From Macrostomum hystrix (taxonomy: Eukaryota; Platyhelminthes; Macrostomidae), in contig CATNEN010000029.1 in the NCBI GenBank assembly GCA_950097015.1, positions 1,364,001 to 1,428,000 on the forward strand: a stretch of DNA of 64,000 nucleotides, in the 5' to 3' direction. A program made the translations under genes and the position numbers. Of the stretch, positions 57,800 through 64,000 are shown one piece after another. Each line of letters begins with the position of its first letter. The stretch's first letter is position 1. Under the pieces are notes generated by a model. The model had not been told where the DNA came from and ran no database searches. It worked only from the letters and a program-made list of their open reading frames with translations.

Positions 57800-59583
57800 G
57801 GCTGATGCAGATTGGGGCTGGCGTGGAGTCCTCTGCAAAATATTTATAAACCGTATCCATATATAATCCATATAACTATCGTATGATTTAAAAGATAGTC
57901 AGTAAACACTTTCTAGTGACATTAATATAGTTTTGTGTGATGTAACAAAACAAAATAACTATGAAGCCGGTGTTATACAAAACATACTAAAATCCAAGTA
58001 TACCAAAGAAAATAGGAATAATGAGAGCAATAGTTGGTTTGGAAATACAACTTGTATTTGGTATTTTTATTATTAGTTTTTAGTGCAACAAAAACTATGA
58101 AGGGTGTCAAAGATATCTTCGAGATGTACATTTTTCACGTGAGTACATTTTGAGCAGCCTATAGTGCGCTGGCTGTTATGGTCCGGAAACTTATTGAACG
58201 CCCCTCGTTCAAGATACTCCATAAATATCTTTCCATTTTCTAGGCTGGCCCAATTTTATTACAGTTTTTTACTTGGAATCGAATCTACTAGTTAAGATTT
58301 ATTGTCAAAAAGTTATTATAAAATAAAGTTTAAACAAACAGCCACTGATCTCAAACTATGTACATATTGTTACAGTTACACAAGCTTTAAAACTATTTCA
58401 ATGGCTGATGCTGCAATCAGCAACAAATCCATGAAACAATGGTTTGCTGCAAGCATTTTCCTGCCTAAAAGACCTGTCACTCATTATGTATAACTGTCAA
58501 GAGCAGCAGAAGCTTTATCCACAAAGCCATCAGCACATCTCATGCAGTAGGTAGCAGCTGATTGGGCAATTAAATTGCAGATGAACTTTCTAGACTAACA
58601 GTGCTAACTTTAAGGCAAAATGAATCTGATTTGACAATTTGACAATTGAAACAATTAGCTTTTAACTACTCTGTTGCAGTGGGGCAGTAAAACAGTATTA
58701 GCAACACCTATGTATAAGTCTATCAATATGGTTCTATAGCACCTATAATAGATAGAGAAATGCTCAAACAAAAAACTTAATTTAAGTACATCTTTTCATA
58801 GTCAAAAACATCAATAAAATTGGTGCTAAAAAGCAAGAGCTGTGTTAAAAAAGGGATATGACTTTTGAAACACCACTCAAGTAATTGAGTGGTGTGGTAA
58901 TTGGGTATAGACAATGGACCTGTATGGTCTATTGTTCTGTTCAGTATATAAAGTTAATGTTTGAACTGAATACTGAAACAATGCCAATACTAATGCTGAA
59001 AATTCAGAAATACCACAATGGTAAAATATCAAAAACTTGATAATTTCTAACCTCTAAAATTAGCCTCTGAGAATTCAAAGCAAAAGTAGTAGGTATATAA
59101 AGTGGTATAATGATTCTTAGAAAGCTGAAATGTCTTACTTCAAAACTATAAATAAAAAATAAAAAGTATTAAAACACAATAAAATAAGGAACAATGATGC
59201 ATTCTCATTTTTAATAAAATAATATCTAGAACTCTTTGCATTGAACTGTTTGAACCATTATGCAGTAATGAGAGGGATTTTCTGTTAGTCATTTCTGATA
59301 CTATACTATTAAAAACTGGTTAAAAAAACACAAAATGTTAATGTTTCTTGTTCATTTATATAAGAAATTTTATACTTTAACTGTGTGTATGTTTTAAAAA
59401 ATGGTAAATATTTCTGGCAACAAAGGTCTTAGTTAAAACCTAGGCAATGTTCTACTTCCGCTCATTATATTATTTTTTTGTTTGTAAACAACAGATAATG
59501 ACAAAATAAACAAGTTTAGTGGTAACAAAAAGTCAGTAGTTTGGTCAGACAGTCCTGAAAAGTCTTGGTCAGTCTTTCTTCTT
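57800..59583. other. AT-rich upstream/intergenic stretch
   Basis: Begins with the presumed 5' UTR splice region of ADRM1 (acceptor on the minus strand just upstream of the ATG). The rest is AT-rich with no exon, repeat array or RNA gene that I could support. Confidence 0.4.
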
Positions 59584-60508
59584 TCAAACCGGGTAATAGT
59601 GCCTAATCCAGTAGAGGAGGGCACCAAAGCTATTCTTGGGGTATAGATTGTGCCATAAGAATTCTTCAAGGTGGCTTTTGAATAGAGCAGCACTTGTGCC
59701 ATGCATTTGACGCAGCTTGGCCTTCACATGGGCCCAGGTGCCCTCAATGGTACTCATATGGAGCATCGGATTGGGCGGGTCCACAAAGTGGAGCCTGTGG
59801 TTGACAAATGTGTGGTTCCGCAAGCCGGCGTATGAGAGCCACCCATTGGTCCCTGGCAGGATGTAGCACTGCAGAATGGGCATCAATGTAGCAGCTGACC
59901 TGTCCTTGACGATGGCCGTCATACAGTTACCAGTTCCTTGCTCGACCATTCCTAGCACCCAATGGCCTTCCCTCCAGGCTCCACTGTGATATTTTTAATG
60001 CATGAATTTCAACTCGTCGACCTCAACAATGATGCCTGGGCTACCAAGCTGGATAGGATGGTCAAGGAGAAATTGCTTGCAAATGTCACACAGAAATTGC
60101 TGCCAGTCAACCAGTTTGGCGGGACAGGTCACACTGTTCTCAAATGGTGGTTGATGGCTGTCCAATTGCCCAGTAATAGGCCAGCTCAACCAGCTGGGAC
60201 AGGGTGCAATGGGACCCTTCCCAGAATGACCCTTTCTGCACTGACACTTGGGCACTTGCAGTTGCGGCAACCCCAGGCACACCCATCCATAAAGCGGTCC
60301 CCATCTTGATGTTGCAGCTACTGCAGTACACTGTGTTGGCAAGTAGCCTATACTTAATAAGCCAGTGCAAGGTTGCCTGGACGTCTGTGGTAGCCGCACA
60401 CATGTCCAGGATGTTAAAACTTTCCAAAGTCAGGTTCAGCAGCTCCAAAGCATTCAGTATTCCATTTGGCGGCATAAATGCAGATGGGGCTACAGATTGT
60501 CCAGCCAT
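59584..60508 (-). pseudogene. Decayed Merlin/ISXO2-type DDE transposase
   Basis: Read on the minus strand. The N-terminal part (60508 onward) has a zinc-binding-like CSSC pair in a region followed by KGSFWEGSHCTLSQLVELAYYW, the usual ISXO2/IS1595 layout. A frameshift near 60150 moves to the frame carrying VDWQQFLCDIC and GIIVEVDELKF (first catalytic Asp). A TAA at 59997-59995 interrupts it. In the same frame come KYHSGAWREGHWVLGMVEQ, ILPGT, NGWLSYAGL and STIEGTWAHVK. The second catalytic Asp expected before GW is replaced or lost. With a frameshift, a stop and a damaged active site it cannot be active. Terminal inverted repeats were not identified. Merlin elements are known from flatworms and other animals. 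Confidence 0.75.
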
Positions 60509-61573
60509 AGTTAAGGCAAAGAATTATTTATTTGAATGCAAGGTCTTGCAAAATCTTCAGCTATAGAATTTCTGTGCTTTAGCTTCCTGTTCCCCCATAT
60601 TTGCCAGATTTTGCCATAGACATAGATCCAAGTGTCAAGTCACAGCAAAGCCATGTCAGCACAACTTTTTCAAACTCAGAATGCATGTGTGGCACGAATT
60701 CAAATGAAAAAAATTAAAACAAATAGAAGTAGAACATTGGCAAAAACCTATTTATACTAATAGGCTTTAGGCCTAGTTGAAAAATTATTGAAACATTTTT
60801 AGATTAGGCCTACATGCAATGCCAAATGAAAGATAAAGGTTTTAAATGCTTACTCTATTCATATTGCTATCAATCAAGGACAGAACACCTCTTAATATAA
60901 ATAGTTTTTAATGCTTATTCCATTAGGCCAATAAGTTTTCAAAAAATGTTTTACTTGAATGTAGGCCTAGTGTAATTTTGTGAATAGCTAACACTTAATA
61001 ATATTTATTACATTAAAATAAAAAAAAATATTTTTTTTAAACTAGAGACTTGGCAACCTGTGTTATATAAAAAAATTATATGCTAACAAAGTCAAAGATT
61101 TAGCAAATAGCTGCATAAATAACATATCATAAGTAACATGATAACAAAAAACTTAAATAATATACTAATAAGTACAGCTGTTTAAAGATAGTTGGCATAT
61201 CTATAGTTTCTCAATTTGAACTTGTGCAAACTTTTACCATGTCAGTGAGGCTTGAAAAATTTTATAAGCATCAAAAACTTGCCTAGGCCTATAGCCTTTA
61301 GGTAAAGACTGCATAATAGGCCTATAATATGATAGGGGCCTAATTGTTGCTAATTGTGTATTGTGTGTTAAGCTGATGAGCTGTTAGTATAATTTATAGC
61401 TTTTAAATTTGTAAAATGGCCTAAGGACAAGGACCAACTGGGACCAAGGGCCAATATGTTTGTTCTGCCTATTGGAGAACTCTGTAATCCATAGGCCCCC
61501 TAATGAAGCACATGACTGAAATAGGATCACAGTCTGTGAGTGAAAATGATAAGTCCATGTTATGAGATAGCTA
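60509..61573. other. AT-rich non-coding stretch
   Basis: It should include the right flank of the Merlin relic, but no terminal repeat could be matched. No gene was seen. Confidence 0.4.
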
Positions 61574-61582
61574 TCTTCAAAA

Positions 61583-61871
61583 CATACATGCGCAACACCC
61601 AGCCGACCCGGCCGAACTGGCCGGGTGAAACGAGGGCCAAGCAAGGTAAGTCGCAAAAACCAATTGACCAAGCGCAAAAAAATCAAAGGGGGGACCAAGG
61701 GACAAAAAAGGAAGGCGTGAAGAAAAGGAAAAAGGGGAGAGAAAAAGAGAGCAAATGAGAGCAAACTAAGTCATAAATAGAGCAATGAAATGAACTAGGC
61801 CCCTAAGTCGCAAATGAGAGCAAAAACTAAGTCGCATGGCCGGCTAAGATTTGGGAGGTTGCGCATGTATG
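61583..61871. mobile_element. 289-bp MITE with 9-bp target-site duplication
   Basis: It is flanked by perfect 9-bp direct repeats TCTTCAAAA (61574-61582 and 61872-61880). The ends are a 14-bp perfect terminal inverted repeat CATACATGCGCAAC / GTTGCGCATGTATG. The inside is purine-rich and non-coding. The 9-bp duplication suggests Mutator-like mobilisation, an inference from size only. Confidence 0.82.
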
Positions 61872-62168
61872 TCTTCAAAAGACCTTCAAGATTCAATATC
61901 TTTAAGACCAATAGATTCGGCCATTCTTCTATGAATCAGTCAGGCTTCAATTAAAGTTTTACCCACCCACTGGGCACTGGCCACTCACAGACTCAGAGCC
62001 TCTGAGCCACATTGACGTCTGTTTTGGACAAATACAATTAAATTGTGATCTAAATAGCCTCAGATATCACAACTTTATGTTTTCAAAATTCTTCGTAACT
62101 CGTAATGTTAATTAGAGACAAAGTTGCAACACCTCCACAATCAGTAACATTCCACAACATTCATAATT

Positions 62169-62517
62169 GACGTTAGGCCCTAGCGACATTTTACCGCACT
62201 GTTTATAATGCTAAAAAACCGCCTTTTTAACAAACCTTATTATGCGGTGGACTATGTGGAATTTACCGCACTGTTTAAATAACCTTGTGCTTTTCTAGCA
62301 CCATCTCGCAGTCATTATTGGTAGGCAGGCTCTTCATTGCGATGGTAATGCTGAAGGGGCAATCCTTCACTTCGGCACATTTCATTCGCCTGAAAGCGTG
62401 AAATGAGGTTATTTAAACAATGCGGTAAAAACCGCTAACTACACCGCAGGGTAATGTGTTTATTACTATGCGGTAAAGTTAGCGGTTTTTAAAGCGTGGT
62501 AAAATGTCGCTAACGTC
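62169..62517. repeat. Foldback (nested inverted repeat) structure
   Basis: Outer arms are GACGTTAG...CGACATTTTACCGC at 62169-62197 and its complement at 62494-62517 (the left arm has a 7-bp extra GCCCTAG). Inner arms are TTACCGCACTGTTTAAATAA CCTT at 62262-62285 and its near-perfect complement at 62406-62428. Further ACCGCTAAC/GCGGTA words repeat inside. No target duplication was found, so it may be a MITE or a local foldback. Confidence 0.75.
62284..62389 (-). CDS. Possible isolated 106-bp exon inside the foldback, zinc-finger-like
   Basis: On the minus strand an acceptor (CACGCTTTCAG, ending 62390) and a donor (AAG then GTTATT, intron from 62283) bound 106 bp that is open in one frame with coding-like codon use. 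It reads RMKCAEVKDCPFSITI, then AMKSLPTNNDCEMVL, then EKHK. The Cys spacing with CPFxIxI and a trailing EKH resembles the FAR1/FLYWCH-like zinc finger of MULE-related proteins, which would continue HNH in the next exon; that next exon was not found. It could equally be chance. The inner repeat arms abut both splice sites. Confidence 0.35.
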
Positions 62518-63289
62518 AAAATTGCCGAGTAATGAATTCAGAACGCCCGCACAAACGTTTTTAAAGCATACAATTTTATACAGTTTGTATATTTTACCAC
62601 GGTTATTTTCCATTCAGTTTTGCTTTTATTTTTATCCATACCCCTCAATGTATTGGCATTATATATTTATTTCGGTTGGATTTGTTTTAGTACGCTTCGC
62701 AGTTGTTATATAAAAATTGCACACATTTTGTCATCGGGAAATGTACTGCAGACAAATATACGCGAGTGCATACAAAGAACTAGAATTAGGCTAAAGCCGA
62801 ATAGATTGACAAATTCAACAGGCTATCCTAATTTTTATGCCTTGGGATGTTTATACAATACGTATATTAAAAAATTGTCCCGCGCACAGGCAGCTACTTT
62901 TCAGTTTTCAGTTTTCGCAGAAAGTAGCTGCTTGTATCAAAATACATCGTTAATTGCATCCAGTAATCATTATTAGTATGTTGCCTAATGAATTCATTTA
63001 TCTATATTAATTGATATGTAATTGCATACATTGTAGAAATGCGATTCATTACATCATCAGCTGATCGGTGTATACTCGTACTCTACCAAAAATTAAAGCC
63101 CTATAAGCGTCACTACGTACCATAAACTATTTATAAAGCGAAACATGTAGTTTCGCTCACACGTATCGAGTCAGGTCACGCGATCAAGTTATTTTTAAAT
63201 GTGCCTTTAATTTCCGGCCATATTGAATTTTTAACAATTACAAATATCTGCATGGATCGTATTAAGTACGAGGCCAGGAATTGTGTTTA
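62518..63289. other. AT-rich non-coding stretch
   Basis: No feature was supported; the frames present are short and AT-driven. Confidence 0.4.
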
Positions 63290-63500
63290 ACACGTGTTTA
63301 GGGTGCCACCCCAACCCCACCGATAAATTCCTACTCCAGCGATAAATGCTCTGCTAGTAATAATTTTACGACTGCGTAAACTGAAGCAACAGGGAATAAG
63401 TGTCTTGCTTAAGGGCATAAATTGTCCCCCCCTTGGGCTGAGGTTCAAACTCCCGATCTCTTCGGTCAAATTTCCGAAACTCTGTAACCACTCTACTAGT
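63290..63500 (-). mobile_element. Second, diverged tRNA-derived SINE
   Basis: On the minus strand an A-box-like AGTAGAGTGGTTACAGAG (63497-63480) and B-box-like GAGTTTGAACCTC (63452-63440) are followed by TGCCCTTAAGCAAGACACTT. That resembles the conserved central domain of several marine-invertebrate SINEs. No target duplication was seen and the 3' end is uncertain. It is a different family or subfamily from the 56810-57171 copy. Confidence 0.5.
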
Positions 63501-64000
63501 TTTAAAGTTTATAATGTATTACTCGTATTGCAGCAATTCTGTAGTACTTTATATACTTCCTGTAGTAAACGAACGCTCGAATATGCAATGTACATGTACA
63601 CAAAATCGTTTTATGCGTCTTTCGTACTTCAGGTGCGGTAATCTGAAACGAAAGTAAAGACTTCCACGCGATTTTGTTTCTCTAAGGCTCTACAGTTGTC
63701 TTTATCTTTAAAAAATATCTTTTATACTCAGCTATGGATTGTTACTCTTAAACGACTTGGCATCACGGCTGAACAAAATGCCGGGACTATACTAAGCGCT
63801 TCGCTTATACATTGTACCTGGCTGAATTCACTAGCGAGAACCGACTGAAAGCACGATAATAATGCTTAGAATGAAAGGAAATATACTACTATATAATGTA
63901 AAGTATAAAGGCTGAATAATAAATTTTCTGGTTTTGCAAACAAAAAATGCTGCAAAAAAAGTTAAACTTGCTGCCATGCACTAATCCCTAGGGCCCGCGC
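63501..64000. other. AT-rich non-coding stretch to window end
   Basis: No exon, RNA gene or repeat was identified. Confidence 0.4.

Overview
This is a stretch of eukaryotic, almost certainly invertebrate metazoan, nuclear DNA. The genes have GT-AG introns, GC-rich coding exons sit in AT-rich intergenic DNA, and the recognisable proteins are animal ones: a lethal giant larvae homologue, an FMRFamide-receptor-like GPCR and the proteasomal ubiquitin receptor ADRM1/Rpn13. tRNA-derived SINEs, a decayed Merlin-type transposase, MITEs and an enormous minisatellite load would suit a spiralian such as a free-living flatworm. That placement is inference; the sequence does not fix the species.

Layout. 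1-414 is the 3' end of an unrecognised gene. 2009-2606 is a MITE with 9-bp target duplications, and 4740-4911 is a relic Ty3/gypsy-type gag piece. 6011-14886 is a seven-exon Lgl gene on the plus strand (about 1,295 aa, reconstructed here exon by exon). From 13.7 to 54.7 kb at least fourteen unrelated or loosely related minisatellites (units of 18 to 165 bp) occupy roughly 23-24 kb. Between them lie one secreted-protein gene (26108-35697) and one GPCR gene (42888-44324). ADRM1 is on the minus strand at 55489-57799, with a complete SINE in its first intron. The right end (58-64 kb) is AT-rich and holds a broken Merlin transposase (59584-60508), a 289-bp MITE (61583-61871), a foldback structure enclosing a possible exon (62169-62517) and a second tRNA-like SINE.

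The most striking object is the gene at 26108-35697. It predicts a signal peptide, a von Willebrand A-like domain, a region of degenerate [KR]YGxxW motifs, and then about 40 nearly identical 55-residue repeats. Each repeat has about 20 Arg/Lys and 11 Trp/Tyr and no acidic residue or Cys. No known family was recognised. A secreted, cation-aromatic material protein (adhesive, mucus or capsule) is a reasonable hypothesis only. One extra base near 34384 breaks the repeat frame about seven repeats before the end.

The genes do not look like an operon or a pathway. Lgl (cell polarity), the GPCR (neuropeptide sensing), ADRM1 (proteasome) and the repeat protein are independent neighbours, separated by satellite DNA and mobile-element debris.
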